From Parvibium lacunae (GTDB taxonomy: Bacteria > Pseudomonadota > Gammaproteobacteria > Burkholderiales > Burkholderiaceae_D), in NCBI RefSeq assembly GCF_003335215.1, contig NZ_QPGB01000001.1, positions 310,001 to 374,000 on the forward strand: a stretch of DNA of 64,000 nt, given 5' to 3'. Both the position numbers and the translations under genes were made by a program. Below, in pieces: positions 9,584 to 17,779 of this stretch (positions are counted from its first letter, which is position 1; each line of letters starts with the position of its first letter). The notes beneath the pieces are model-generated. The model saw nothing but the letters and a program-made list of their open reading frames with translations. It searched no databases and was not told the origin of the DNA.

Positions 9584-10375
9584 ATGAGCTTAGCAGTGAG
9601 TTTAGAAGGCAAAACCGCATTTGTAACCGGGGCTTCAGGCGGCTTAGGGGAGCGCTTTGCCCGGGTTCTGGCCATGGCCGGTGCTAGTGTCGTCTTGGCG
9701 TCACGACGCATTGAGCGTTTGAAAGAGTTGCGTGCGGAAATTGAGGCCCAGGGGGGCGAAGCCCATGTGGTGAGTTTAGATGTGACGGATCTGGCGAGTA
9801 TTCGTTCTGCTGTAGCCCATGCAGAAACAGAAGCGGGTAGCATTGATATCTTGGTCAACAATTCTGGTGTTAGTGTGACCAAGCGCTTGGCAGAAGTGAC
9901 AGAAGAAGACTTTGATACAGTGTTCGATACAAATGCAAAGGGTGCTTTCTTTGTTGCGCAAGAGGTGGCCAAGCGCATGAAGGCGCGGGCGACCGGCGCC
10001 ATGAAAAAACAAGAACCGTTGCCGCAGGCCCGTATTATTAATATTTCATCGATTGCTGGAATGCGCGCCTTATCGCAGATTGGGGTTTATTCCATGTCTA
10101 AAGCAGCCGTCTTGCAAATGACGAAAAGCATGGCTTTGGAATGGGGTAAATACGGTATTAACACTAACGCCATTAGCCCGGGTTACATTGAAACCGACTT
10201 CAATCGGGATCACCTTTCTTCTGAGGCGGGCTCGAAGTTAATGGAAATGATGCCACGCCACCGCGTTGGCAAACCTGAGGATTTGGATGGGGTATTGCTG
10301 TTACTGGCATCGGATCATTCCCATTTCATCAACGGCTCGATCATTACCGTTGACGACGGCTTTAGCCTGCGTTAA
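9584..10375 (+). CDS. Short-chain dehydrogenase/reductase (classical SDR)
   Basis: A 263-residue NAD(P)-dependent oxidoreductase of the classical SDR family. The Rossmann motif TGASGGLG (about 17-24), the structural motif NNSG and the catalytic motif YSMSK with a preceding serine (NISSIAG) are all present, as is the PGYIETDF loop after the active site. ASRRIERL after beta-2 suggests NADPH preference. The substrate cannot be told from sequence; placement opposite ETF-QO makes a role in acyl-CoA or hydroxyacyl metabolism plausible. It is distinct from the PhaB reductase encoded at 44.6 kb. A GAGGGGG ribosome site supports the ATG used. Confidence 0.9.
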   Translation: MSLAVSLEGKTAFVTGASGGLGERFARVLAMAGASVVLASRRIERLKELRAEIEAQGGEAHVVSLDVTDLASIRSAVAHAETEAGSIDILVNNSGVSVTKRLAEVTEEDFDTVFDTNAKGAFFVAQEVAKRMKARATGAMKKQEPLPQARIINISSIAGMRALSQIGVYSMSKAAVLQMTKSMALEWGKYGINTNAISPGYIETDFNRDHLSSEAGSKLMEMMPRHRVGKPEDLDGVLLLLASDHSHFINGSIITVDDGFSLR

Positions 10376-10395
10376 GCCCGTATCGTTAGGCTAAA
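10361..10395. repeat. Inverted repeat spanning the end of the SDR gene
   Basis: TTTAGCCT (10361-10368) and AGGCTAAA (10388-10395) are perfect 8-bp arms 19 bp apart, starting inside the last codons of the SDR gene and ending eight bases before a TATAAT box. No U-run follows, so it may be an operator for the metal-uptake genes or a weak terminator. Confidence 0.35.
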
Positions 10396-10402
10396 CCCTG
10401 GG

Positions 10403-10408
10403 TATAAT
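10403..10408 (+). promoter_or_regulatory. TATAAT -10 box ahead of the DUF2946 gene
   Basis: A perfect -10 hexamer whose spacing would place the transcript start at about 10415-10416, on the second possible ATG of the DUF2946 gene. No good -35 hexamer is seen 16-18 bp upstream, so activation or another mode of recognition may be needed. This is the only promoter-like element I see at the head of the metal-uptake gene row. Confidence 0.4.
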
Positions 10409-10415
10409 GCCGTCT

Positions 10416-10826
10416 ATGAAGCTTAATCGTGCGCATTCCAAATTGCTGGCAGCTATTACCGCTTGGGTCATGGCCTTTGCCGCATTGGCGCCGTCGGTTT
10501 CACATGCCCTCATGATGCAAAAAGCCAAAGATGGGTCATGGCTGGAGGTGTGTACCGCCCAGGGCAGTAAATGGATCAAGGTCAATAAGCAGTTTGATCC
10601 ACCCGGCAGTATCAATCTTAACTCAGACACCAGCAAATCAGCAGATGTCCACATTCAGCATGGCAAATGTTGTGTGGCTGATTTGCCTGCAGCAACGTTA
10701 CCAGTATTACCGCCGGCTTTGGTGCAAGCCTCACTCAGTGCGACTGAGCCTACTTTATTCTATCGGGCACCTCGCCCACTCTTTATCTGGGCCGCTATTC
10801 AGGCCCGCGCTCCTCCCCGCGCCTAA
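10416..10826 (+). CDS. DUF2946 family exported protein, first gene of the metal-uptake row
   Basis: A small (136-residue) protein with an N-terminal signal segment (residues about 10-32, AITAWVMAFAALAPSVSHA). The mature part has a single Cys in EVCTAQGSKW and a HGKCC motif near the middle, then a Pro-rich C-terminus ending in ARAPPRA, the pattern of DUF2946 proteins, which are often found with copper-related genes and TonB-dependent receptors. The His/Cys residues could bind metal; this is inference. An alternative ATG at 10407 adds three residues but lies inside the TATAAT box, and neither start has a Shine-Dalgarno sequence, so translation from 10416 may be nearly leaderless. Confidence 0.75.
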   Translation: MKLNRAHSKLLAAITAWVMAFAALAPSVSHALMMQKAKDGSWLEVCTAQGSKWIKVNKQFDPPGSINLNSDTSKSADVHIQHGKCCVADLPAATLPVLPPALVQASLSATEPTLFYRAPRPLFIWAAIQARAPPRA

Positions 10827-10849
10827 TTTCATTTCTGTTTGATCGCTTA

Positions 10850-10867
10850 GCGAACCTCGTGGTTCGC
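10850..10867. repeat. Hairpin between DUF2946 and PCu(A)C genes
   Basis: GCGAACC, a TCGT loop and GGTTCGC form a perfect 7-bp stem-loop in the 131-bp gap. The following bases (CTTGCCATTTTCT) are only partly U-rich, so it could be a weak terminator, attenuator or mRNA-stability element. Confidence 0.4.
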
Positions 10868-10957
10868 CTTGCCATTTTCTATTGCTGATTTCTTAGCCAC
10901 GATAACGTGAGTTAAACGCTGGCTATGCGTTTTCAACTATTTCTACAGGAGAGTTCC

Positions 10958-11533
10958 ATGAGCCTTTTTCAGGTTGCCAACATCATGCGTTTACGCCGTG
11001 TACTGCTTGCCATTACCGCTGCATTGTTACTTTGGTTGATTTGGTTATATGCCTTTCTCGTGCGTGTGCCTGCAGAGGCCTGGCCGTTGCAATGGCGCTT
11101 GTCACCGCTGAGTGTGGCCCACGCAGCGCCGCCCGTGCTGGATGTGCAGAATGCTTGGGTCAGAGCGACCGTCAATCAACAAAAAGCGACGGGCGCATTC
11201 ATGACGCTTAAAGCTACGCAGCCCTTACGTCTCATTGGTGTCGAATCCTCCTTAACGAAAACGGTCGAGGTACATGAAATGGCGATGGATGGCAATGTCA
11301 TGCGTATGCGTCGTTTAGCTGAAGGCCTGACGTTACCGGCAGGAACCTCAGTCGAGCTTAAACCTGGTGGCTATCACATCATGCTGATGGATTTAAAGCA
11401 GGCAGTGCAGGAAGGCCAAGTGATTCCCCTGACCTTAATCGTCGAGGGCGCTGATAAAAAGCCGCAGCGGATTACTGTGCAAGCAACGGCGCGGCCCTTA
11501 CAAGGGGCTGCCATGCAGCATCACGCGAAATAA
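10958..11533 (+). CDS. PCu(A)C-family periplasmic copper chaperone, membrane anchored
   Basis: 191 residues. After an N-terminal hydrophobic segment (about 14-36), longer than a plain signal peptide and likely an anchor, comes a PCu(A)C domain. The copper ligand pattern is visible: EVHEM, then a Met eleven residues after the His (VMRM), then GGYHIMLM, which fits the H-x10-M...HxM signature of this family. Members bind Cu(I) in the periplasm and hand it to cytochrome oxidase or other copper proteins. The start at 10958 has ACAGGAGA seven bases upstream; an in-frame ATG at 10925 lacks one. It directly precedes tonB (9 bp) and supports a copper role for the gene row. Confidence 0.88.
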   Translation: MSLFQVANIMRLRRVLLAITAALLLWLIWLYAFLVRVPAEAWPLQWRLSPLSVAHAAPPVLDVQNAWVRATVNQQKATGAFMTLKATQPLRLIGVESSLTKTVEVHEMAMDGNVMRMRRLAEGLTLPAGTSVELKPGGYHIMLMDLKQAVQEGQVIPLTLIVEGADKKPQRITVQATARPLQGAAMQHHAK

Positions 11534-11542
11534 GTGAGCGTC

Positions 11543-12254
11543 ATGCGTGTGTCGATTTTAAGCACTGAGTGGCAGACAACCCAGCCGTCTGCTGCCGCTT
11601 GGTGGGGGTTACCCAGCAAGGGGTTGGCCGTTGTGTTGGTCCATGCGGTTGCCCTCTGGTTCGTGCTGAGTGTGCCGCGGCCCAGCCACGAAACGGCACC
11701 GCCACGCCCGCTGGAAATGCGCATGCTCGATGCGGTGGTTCCCCCCCCCGGTGACTGAGAAGCCGAGACCGCTGCCAGCGGTAAAAGCCCCTGTCAACAC
11801 CGCGATGCCGGTCGCACCGCCGCCGGTAATGACCGCAGCCAGTTCAGCTGCGCCAAGTCACTTCGTGGTGGCGCCACAGCCCCCGGCGCCTGTGGTGTTA
11901 CCCCCTGTAACGGCACCTGTGCCACCACCACCCGCCCCGGTCGCCGTGGTAAGCGCCCCGCAACCGGTCGTGACGCCAGCGCGTTTTGACGCAGATTACC
12001 TAAAAAATCCCGCACCGGTCTATCCCCCCATGTCTAAGCGCCTGGGAGAAGAAGGCCGGGTGCTATTGCTCGTGCAAGTCAGCGCCGAAGGGGTGGCGAC
12101 CGAGGTCACGCTTAAGCAAAGTAGTGATTTCCCTCGATTAGACAACGCCGCCTTGAATGCCGTGCGCGGTTGGCGCTTTGTGCCGGCTAAACGCGGCAAT
12201 GAGCCGATAGCCGCCAGTGTTTTGGTGCCACTTTCATTTCGATTAGACAATTAA
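11543..12254 (+). pseudogene. tonB: TonB energy-transducing protein, split by a C9 frameshift
   Basis: TonB links the ExbB-ExbD proton motor to outer membrane receptors. The first frame, from ATG 11543 (or GTG 11534), gives a single N-terminal membrane helix (GLAVVLVHAVALWFVLSV) and the start of a Pro-rich region but stops at 11758. The rest lies in the next frame: Pro-rich periplasmic linker, then a TonB C-terminal domain with YPPMSKRLGEEGRVLLLV and a final RGWRFVPAKRG region, ending at 12254. The change falls on nine consecutive C bases (11741-11749). Removing one C joins the halves into 236 residues reading VVPPPVTEKPRP. So the gene is either a sequencing error, a phase-variable allele, a real mutation, or uses +1 slippage on CCC codons. 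It sits between the chaperone and receptor genes. Confidence 0.85.
11741..11749 (+). repeat. C9 homopolymer at the tonB frame change
   Basis: Nine C bases in the Pro-rich region of tonB. Eight would give one open frame. Tracts of this length slip during replication and are also prone to sequencing error. Confidence 0.9.
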
Positions 12255-12273
12255 CGTATTAAAGGACCGTACT

Positions 12274-14391
12274 ATGCAGAAGCATATTTGTTTAAACCCT
12301 GTCTTGCTGGCAATTCTTGCCGCAACCTCATCGGTTTACGCGCAAGATAAAGCGACCCAGTTAGAAGAAGTCGTGGTTTCTGGGTCAAAAGAGGGCACCG
12401 CGATCAAGAAAACGCCGGTTGCGATCAATAAGATCAATAAAGCGGTATTGGAAGAAAAAAAACCAACCTTTGTGGGGCAGGTGCTTAATCAAACGCCTGG
12501 CGTCTATGTGACCGATCTGGGCAATGGTCAGCATATGACCAGTATTCGCTACCCGATTACGACCAGCGCCGTCTATCAATACCTCGAAGATGGGATTCCG
12601 ATTCGTCCGGTTGGCTTATTCAACCACAATGCTATGTATGAAATTAACCTCGACGGGATCGAGAGTATCGAGGTGATCAAGGGGCCCGCCTCCTCGCTTT
12701 ATGGGAGTAATGCCGCGGGCGGCGCTGTTAATTTTTTGACGAAAGCGGCGGGTCCCAAGCCTGAAGCGATGATCGGCTATCAGCGGAGTAACCAAGGTTA
12801 TCAAAAATATGATTTTGGGGTCTCTGGTAGCAGTGAGAAACAAGGCTTACGGATCACCGGCTTTGTCTCAGATCGGACAGGCGGCTGGCAAACCTACAAC
12901 AATGCTGACCGTGCCGGGGTCACGGCACGTCATGATCTGGCGCTGGGCGAGCGGACCACATTAAAGACCATTGCGACCTATAACCGCTTATTCACCCAAA
13001 TGCCCGGTAGTTTAAATCGCGCTGACTACGACAATCGTGCGGGTTACAGCTATCAGACCTTTACTTGGCGTAAAGTCGAAGCCACGCGCTTGTCAACGGC
13101 CTTAGAAGGGAACTGGAATGAAGGCGGCTTAACCACACTCACCGCCTACTACCGAAATAACACCACGAACCAGTTACCGAGTTTTTTGATCTTTGGGACA
13201 GGCGCGATTCCACCCGGTGGCACCTATCAAGCGACGGCAGCGGGTCGAACAACGGACAATAGCTTTGAGTCCCGTGGTTTTGATGCGCGGCATCGGCAGG
13301 ATTTCTTACAGACACGTTTGCGCTTGATTGTGGGGGCAAGCCTTGAAGAAACCCCGATGGAAGCGAACGAAAAAAATCTGGCTATCACGCGCAATCCTTT
13401 TTCAGGGATTTATACCGGCTATACCGTTGGCACAACCCGCCGCGACTATACCGTGGATGTCAGTAGCAAAGCGCTCTACAGTCAGCTTGAATACACGCCA
13501 TTACGGGCTGTGACGCTCGTTGCCGGTGGGCGCTATGACAAGATAACCTACGATTACAAAAATAAGTTGGTGCCCAGTGCGACCACGGGGGCGGCTTCTG
13601 AAGAGCGTAGCTACAATCAGTTCAGCCCGAAATTGGGGGCGACCTGGAATCCAACTAATCAAGTTAACCTCTATACCAACGTGAGCCGTGGTTTTGCCCC
13701 CCCTGAAGTGTCTTCCCAATACGGTGGCTCGCTAGCAGTACCCAATCTGAAACCTGCTGTTTATGACAACCTAGACTTAGGCGTGCGTTTCACCAGTGCC
13801 GATAAAAAATATAACAGTGAAATCGCTCTCTATCGCTTGATTGGGCGAGATGAGCAGGTGTCTTATACGATCTCTCCCGGCTTATCGGAGCCCCGCAATG
13901 CTGGTAAAACACTGCATCAAGGGATCGAATTTGGATTCGGCTATCGCGAGAAAGTCTGGGATGCGCGCTTAAATGGGACCTATGCTCAACATAAATTCCA
14001 AGAATATCGGACCTCCGCAACCCTCGATTATTCTGGCAAAGACATGCAAAAAGCCCCCAAATGGCTGGTTAACGGGGAAGTGGGGGTTAAGCCAACGAAC
14101 AACTTGCGGCTGTCTAGTGAAGTCCAATACCTGAGCTCGTATTACATGGATTTAGCCAACACCGTTAAGTACAACGGCCATACGCTGCTGAACCTGCGCG
14201 CCAGCTACAAATGGCAAGGAGCCGAGCTATGGGCTGGCTTATTTAATGCGACAAACAAGAAATATGCTGATGATGCTTCCAGTTCCTACAGTGGTGTCGG
14301 TGCCTATAACCCCAATGCGCAAGATACCTTTAGCCCTGGGGCCCCTCGTACGTTTCTGGTGGGCATTCGCTACACCTTGGGAGCCAAATAA
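12274..14391 (+). CDS. TonB-dependent outer membrane receptor, probable metal importer
   Basis: 705 residues with a signal peptide (cleavage likely after VYAQ), a TonB box-like segment (LEEVVVSG, about 31-38), a plug domain (about 45-160, with GIESIEVIKGPASSLYGSNAAGG, quoted here only by its start IESIEVIKGPAS), and a 22-strand-type barrel ending in the aromatic-terminated strand TFLVGIRYTLGAK. Such receptors import siderophores, haem, cobalamin or copper (OprC). No cobalamin riboswitch and no obvious Fur site is seen upstream. Neighbours encode PCu(A)C and YcnI-like copper proteins, so copper is my favoured substrate, with a ferric siderophore as the alternative because PepSY membrane proteins often accompany those. 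AAAGGA precedes the ATG. It shares one base with the next gene (TAATG). Confidence 0.9.
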   Translation: MQKHICLNPVLLAILAATSSVYAQDKATQLEEVVVSGSKEGTAIKKTPVAINKINKAVLEEKKPTFVGQVLNQTPGVYVTDLGNGQHMTSIRYPITTSAVYQYLEDGIPIRPVGLFNHNAMYEINLDGIESIEVIKGPASSLYGSNAAGGAVNFLTKAAGPKPEAMIGYQRSNQGYQKYDFGVSGSSEKQGLRITGFVSDRTGGWQTYNNADRAGVTARHDLALGERTTLKTIATYNRLFTQMPGSLNRADYDNRAGYSYQTFTWRKVEATRLSTALEGNWNEGGLTTLTAYYRNNTTNQLPSFLIFGTGAIPPGGTYQATAAGRTTDNSFESRGFDARHRQDFLQTRLRLIVGASLEETPMEANEKNLAITRNPFSGIYTGYTVGTTRRDYTVDVSSKALYSQLEYTPLRAVTLVAGGRYDKITYDYKNKLVPSATTGAASEERSYNQFSPKLGATWNPTNQVNLYTNVSRGFAPPEVSSQYGGSLAVPNLKPAVYDNLDLGVRFTSADKKYNSEIALYRLIGRDEQVSYTISPGLSEPRNAGKTLHQGIEFGFGYREKVWDARLNGTYAQHKFQEYRTSATLDYSGKDMQKAPKWLVNGEVGVKPTNNLRLSSEVQYLSSYYMDLANTVKYNGHTLLNLRASYKWQGAELWAGLFNATNKKYADDASSSYSGVGAYNPNAQDTFSPGAPRTFLVGIRYTLGAK

Positions 14392-15935
14392 TGTTAGCGC
14401 GCTGGCTCAAACTACATCATAGTCTCGGCTTGCTAACCTGCCTGGGCGTGCTGCTCTGGGGCTTATCCGGGATAACCCATCCGATCATGTCGCGGCTGCA
14501 ACCCCGGCCTGCGGTATTTTTTCCGCCGCCTCAAGCGATTCAGCTTAACCAAGCCGTTCCTTTATCCACCGCGTTAGCGCATGCCAATCTCACCCAGCAA
14601 CCACTCAGCCGAGTGGGGGTGGCACAAATCGCAGGGCAGGGGTATTACCGGATCACGGTTAATCCTAACGAGCCCGCCCGCTATTTTTCGATGGTGGATG
14701 GGCGCGAGTTAGCAGCAGGCGATCAGCGCTATGCACAAGCCTTGGCCCGTCATTACACCGGACGGCACAGTGAGGCAATCATCTCGACGGAGTTGGTCAC
14801 GGCTTTCGGCGGCGATTACCACCCTGTGAATCGCTTACTGCCCGTCTGGCGGGTACAATTTGCGGGAGATGCGGGCTTGCGGGCTTTTATCGATACCGAT
14901 CAAGCCCGTTTAGCGACCTTGGTTGACGATACCCGCCATCTTTTAACTTCCTGGTTTCGCTTTGGCCATAACTGGAGTTTCCTTGAAGGACACCCGACGC
15001 TACAAGTGCTGGTGATGACCGCGTTATTGTTAACGGGACTTTTTTCTGCCAGTTCCGGCGTGTATTTTTATTTCCGCATGCGTAAAACCGCTGCGCAGCG
15101 CCTGGCTAACAAACCCTTGGCCCGTTGGCACCGTCGTTTTGGCATACTGGTTGCTTTTTCAACCTTCACGTTTATGGTGAGCGCTTTATTCCATTTGTGG
15201 ATGACCTACCAGCGTGATCGCAACCCACTACCCAATATTCAAAGCACGGTTAGCCTCGGCGCGTTGGATAATACTCACTGGCAAAAACTGCTTGTTGCGC
15301 TCAATGGCCAGTCCCTGGCCCGCCTGAGTTTGGTCAAATTATCGGAAGACAAGACCGTCTGGTTGGCTCAGCTGGCGTCACCTCACGGTGCCAGCGGCCC
15401 GCGTGCGCAGGTTGCCGCGATGGCAAAACCGCCTGAGCAGGATGAACATGCCGAGCATCGAAAGCCCGACCCCAACACTGCGGACCTAAAAAAGAAAGCG
15501 GGTGGTTTTGTACCAAAGGTCATGGTGGTCGATGCATTTTCTGGTGAGGTGCAAGCCGACGGGGCGCAGGGTGTTGCTAAAGCCTTGGCGATTAAAGCCT
15601 CTGGATTCACTGCGGAGCAGATTAAAGAGGCAAGCTGGATCACAAAATTTGCGGGCGAATATGGCTTTATCAATAAACGCTTACCCGTTGTCAAGGTGGC
15701 TTTCGATGCACCGGATAATCCACGCTATTACATTGAGCCAGCGACAGCAACGGTTGCGGCGGCGGTGAATGATTTAGATGCTTTAGAAGGTAAATCATTT
15801 GCGTATCTGCACAAATGGCATTTCACTGATGACGGTAAAGATCTACGCGATTTCCTGCTCGCTTTATTTGCCTTCATGAATGTGGTGATTGCGATAGTCG
15901 GGAGCGTGCTCTATTACCGCCGATTAACGAAATAA
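14391..15935 (+). CDS. PepSY-associated membrane protein
   Basis: A 514-residue inner membrane protein of the PepSY_TM family. Four main hydrophobic segments are seen: near residues 10-30 (LGLLTCLGVLLWGLSGITHP), about 200-225, about 245-270, and the C-terminal one (FLLALFAFMNVVIAIVGSVL). Between them lie large extracytoplasmic parts with PepSY-like stretches, plus a charged insert rich in His, Glu and Lys near 350-370 (DEHAEHRKPDP) that could bind metal. Such proteins are encoded next to many TonB-dependent receptors and some act as ferric-siderophore reductases; a metal reductase or transfer role here is inference. Starts on the last base of the receptor stop codon, indicating coupling. Confidence 0.85.
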   Translation: MLARWLKLHHSLGLLTCLGVLLWGLSGITHPIMSRLQPRPAVFFPPPQAIQLNQAVPLSTALAHANLTQQPLSRVGVAQIAGQGYYRITVNPNEPARYFSMVDGRELAAGDQRYAQALARHYTGRHSEAIISTELVTAFGGDYHPVNRLLPVWRVQFAGDAGLRAFIDTDQARLATLVDDTRHLLTSWFRFGHNWSFLEGHPTLQVLVMTALLLTGLFSASSGVYFYFRMRKTAAQRLANKPLARWHRRFGILVAFSTFTFMVSALFHLWMTYQRDRNPLPNIQSTVSLGALDNTHWQKLLVALNGQSLARLSLVKLSEDKTVWLAQLASPHGASGPRAQVAAMAKPPEQDEHAEHRKPDPNTADLKKKAGGFVPKVMVVDAFSGEVQADGAQGVAKALAIKASGFTAEQIKEASWITKFAGEYGFINKRLPVVKVAFDAPDNPRYYIEPATATVAAAVNDLDALEGKSFAYLHKWHFTDDGKDLRDFLLALFAFMNVVIAIVGSVLYYRRLTK

Positions 15936-15950
15936 TCTAGAGGCCTTGTC

Positions 15951-16688
15951 ATGAACTCAGCATTCGGATTCACTCATTTTTGGCAGCAAGCAGATGCGGT
16001 GTCGCACAGTGTCGCTTTTTTCTTGTTGGCGATGTCAGCCCTTTCTTGGTATTGGATTATCGGAAAAGTGATTGGGCAAATCCGGCATCAAGCGTCAATC
16101 GATCAAACACTACACGTCTTTTGGGCAGCGCCCTCGCGGGCGGAGGCGTTGGCCGTGATTCGGACGAAAGACAGCAGTGGGGCTTTTGCTCAAGTGGCGG
16201 TTGATGCATTTGTGGCAGCAGACATGTACGAGCAGCAATCCACCCAAGTCAGTGGGATTGGCGCGGGGGTTGATAAAAATGAATTCATCGCCCGCACCTT
16301 GCAGCAGTCGATTGTTCTGGCACAAGCGCGCATAGAGCGGGGCCTGACACTCTTGGCCTCGATTGGCTCAACCGCGCCATTTGTTGGATTGTTTGGAACG
16401 GTATGGGGGATTTATCACGCCCTGGTTGGCCTGGCGGGGGCAACCCAAGTGGTGCTGGATAAAGTGGCTGGGCCAGTCGGTGAAGCGCTCATCATGACTG
16501 CTGCGGGGTTATTTGTGGCGATTCCTGCGGTGCTCGCGTACAACGCTTGCACACGTGCCAATCGCTTGATATTAGCCCGTTTAGACGGCTTTGCGCATAG
16601 CCTGCATGCCTACGTGGTATCAGGGATGCGTACGGCGCAAGCCAGTGCCCCCAAGCTCCGAGTGGCCAACAGTCAGGCAGGGCATTGA
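15951..16688 (+). CDS. exbB: ExbB/TolQ/MotA-type proton channel
   Basis: 245-residue inner membrane subunit of the motor that energises TonB using the proton gradient. Three membrane helices are seen: about 20-40 (VAFFLLAMSALSWYWII), about 135-160 (LTLLASIGSTAPFVGLFGTV) and about 180-205 (ALIMTAAGLFVAIPAVLAYN). GLFGTVWGIYHAL and the conserved Thr/Glu/Ala-rich helix ends are typical. It is followed at once by exbD and shares the gene row with tonB, so this is a dedicated TonB system rather than the Tol system (no tolA, tolB or pal nearby). Confidence 0.94.
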   Translation: MNSAFGFTHFWQQADAVSHSVAFFLLAMSALSWYWIIGKVIGQIRHQASIDQTLHVFWAAPSRAEALAVIRTKDSSGAFAQVAVDAFVAADMYEQQSTQVSGIGAGVDKNEFIARTLQQSIVLAQARIERGLTLLASIGSTAPFVGLFGTVWGIYHALVGLAGATQVVLDKVAGPVGEALIMTAAGLFVAIPAVLAYNACTRANRLILARLDGFAHSLHAYVVSGMRTAQASAPKLRVANSQAGH

Positions 16689-16689
16689 G

Positions 16690-17112
16690 ATGGCCTTTAC
16701 CTCTTTTCAGGGGGCTGCCGCCAATACGCAGCCGCTAGCCGAGATCAACACCACACCTTTAGTTGATGTGATGCTAGTTTTGCTGGTGATTTTTATTATC
16801 ACCGCACCACTCTTTCACCAAGCGGTGCCGGTTGATTTACCGAATGTCGATAGCACCCGTTTGCAAGAGCCGCCTGCAGTCATTCAACTGGCTTTAGATA
16901 ACGCGGGCCAAGTGTTTATTAATGGGGAAGTGCGCGCAGACGCACAACTAGATCAGACCTTGCTGGCCCTGCGGGGCGAGGGCGCTGTTCCCGAGCTGCA
17001 TTTCCGTGCAGATCGCCAAACCCCGTATGAGCGTGTCGCCAAGGTGATGGCAGCCGCACAAAAAGCTGGGCTAAACAAAATTGCGTTCGTCACGTTGCCA
17101 GAAGCCAAATAG
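16690..17112 (+). CDS. exbD: ExbD/TolR-type motor subunit
   Basis: 140-residue single-span protein. The N-terminal stretch LAEINTTPLVDVMLVLLVIFII carries the essential membrane Asp26 of ExbD/TolR; the rest is a periplasmic domain ending in KIAFVTLPEAK. The ATG at 16690 lies one base after the exbB stop, so the two are coupled. A longer in-frame opening upstream overlaps exbB and is not needed. Partner of ExbB and TonB in this locus. Confidence 0.94.
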   Translation: MAFTSFQGAAANTQPLAEINTTPLVDVMLVLLVIFIITAPLFHQAVPVDLPNVDSTRLQEPPAVIQLALDNAGQVFINGEVRADAQLDQTLLALRGEGAVPELHFRADRQTPYERVAKVMAAAQKAGLNKIAFVTLPEAK

Positions 17113-17139
17113 AGTTTAATTTTTACAGTGGAGAGTCAG

Positions 17140-17682
17140 ATGTCTTTAAAACAGTATGTAGGGATCTTGGTTTGCTTGCTGGCATCGCCTGCCTACGCTC
17201 ACATTACCCTAGAGCAAAAACAAGCTGAAGCTGGGAGCTATTACAAGGCCACGTTTAAAGTGGGGCATGGCTGTGACGGTTCAGCCATTAAACAGATTGT
17301 GGTCACGATTCCCAATGGCGTCATGGGCGCGAAGCCCATGCCCAAAGCCGGTTGGCAGATTGAAATCGAAAAGACCAAACTTCCGCAACCTTATGTCAGC
17401 CACGGCAAAAAAATTGAAGACACTGTGAGTGTGGTGCGCTGGACGGGCGGCTCATTGCCAGATGCCTACTATGATGAGTTTGTCGTGAGTGTGCGTTTGC
17501 CTGAACAAGTCGGGCCGCTGTATTGGTCAGTCTCGCAAATTTGCGAGCAAGGCCGGATTGATTGGGTCGAGGTGCCAGCCGCTGGTAAAAAACGGAGTGA
17601 TTATGCTGCCCCCGCTCCTGTTTTGGAGGTATTGCCAAAACCGACGGCGAAAGGCGAGCATCCGGCAACTCACCGACATTAA
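17140..17682 (+). CDS. YcnI-like (DUF1775) copper-binding exported protein
   Basis: 180 residues. The signal peptide (1-20, ending SPAYA) would be cut just before His21, giving a mature N-terminal His; in characterised YcnI domains an N-terminal His together with acidic and Trp residues binds copper. The GHGCDGSAIKQIVVTIPNG segment is typical of DUF1775, and KPMPKAGWQIE follows. The C-terminus is a short His-ending tail (EHPATHRH) without a membrane anchor. Start chosen at ATG 17140 with GGAGAG seven bases upstream; a GTG at 17128 would lie in front of the ribosome site. Last clear gene of the metal-uptake row, strengthening the copper assignment. Confidence 0.9.
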   Translation: MSLKQYVGILVCLLASPAYAHITLEQKQAEAGSYYKATFKVGHGCDGSAIKQIVVTIPNGVMGAKPMPKAGWQIEIEKTKLPQPYVSHGKKIEDTVSVVRWTGGSLPDAYYDEFVVSVRLPEQVGPLYWSVSQICEQGRIDWVEVPAAGKKRSDYAAPAPVLEVLPKPTAKGEHPATHRH

Positions 17683-17691
17683 GGAGGTTGA

Positions 17692-17748
17692 ATGCCTGCA
17701 AGCGTGGCTATTCTCGGTTCTTGTTCCTCGTTCGCAGCGGCGAGCTGA
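17692..17748 (+). CDS. Possible 18-residue peptide with an ideal ribosome site
   Basis: TAAGGAGGT lies four bases before an ATG, about as strong as a Shine-Dalgarno site can be, but the frame codes only MPASVAILGSCSSFAAAS and stops at 17748. It begins 10 bases after the YcnI-like gene. It could be a real small protein, the start of a decayed gene, or chance. Nothing similar is known to me. Confidence 0.25.
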   Translation: MPASVAILGSCSSFAAAS

Positions 17749-17779
17749 GCGCACCGGTAAGCGAGTGACCGCTGTTGGC

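Noticed and set aside
10300-10420. Possible Fur box ahead of the TonB-dependent locus
   Set aside because: I looked for GATAAT/ATTATC-type repeats and found none; the repeat present (TTTAGCCT...AGGCTAAA) is unrelated to Fur sites.
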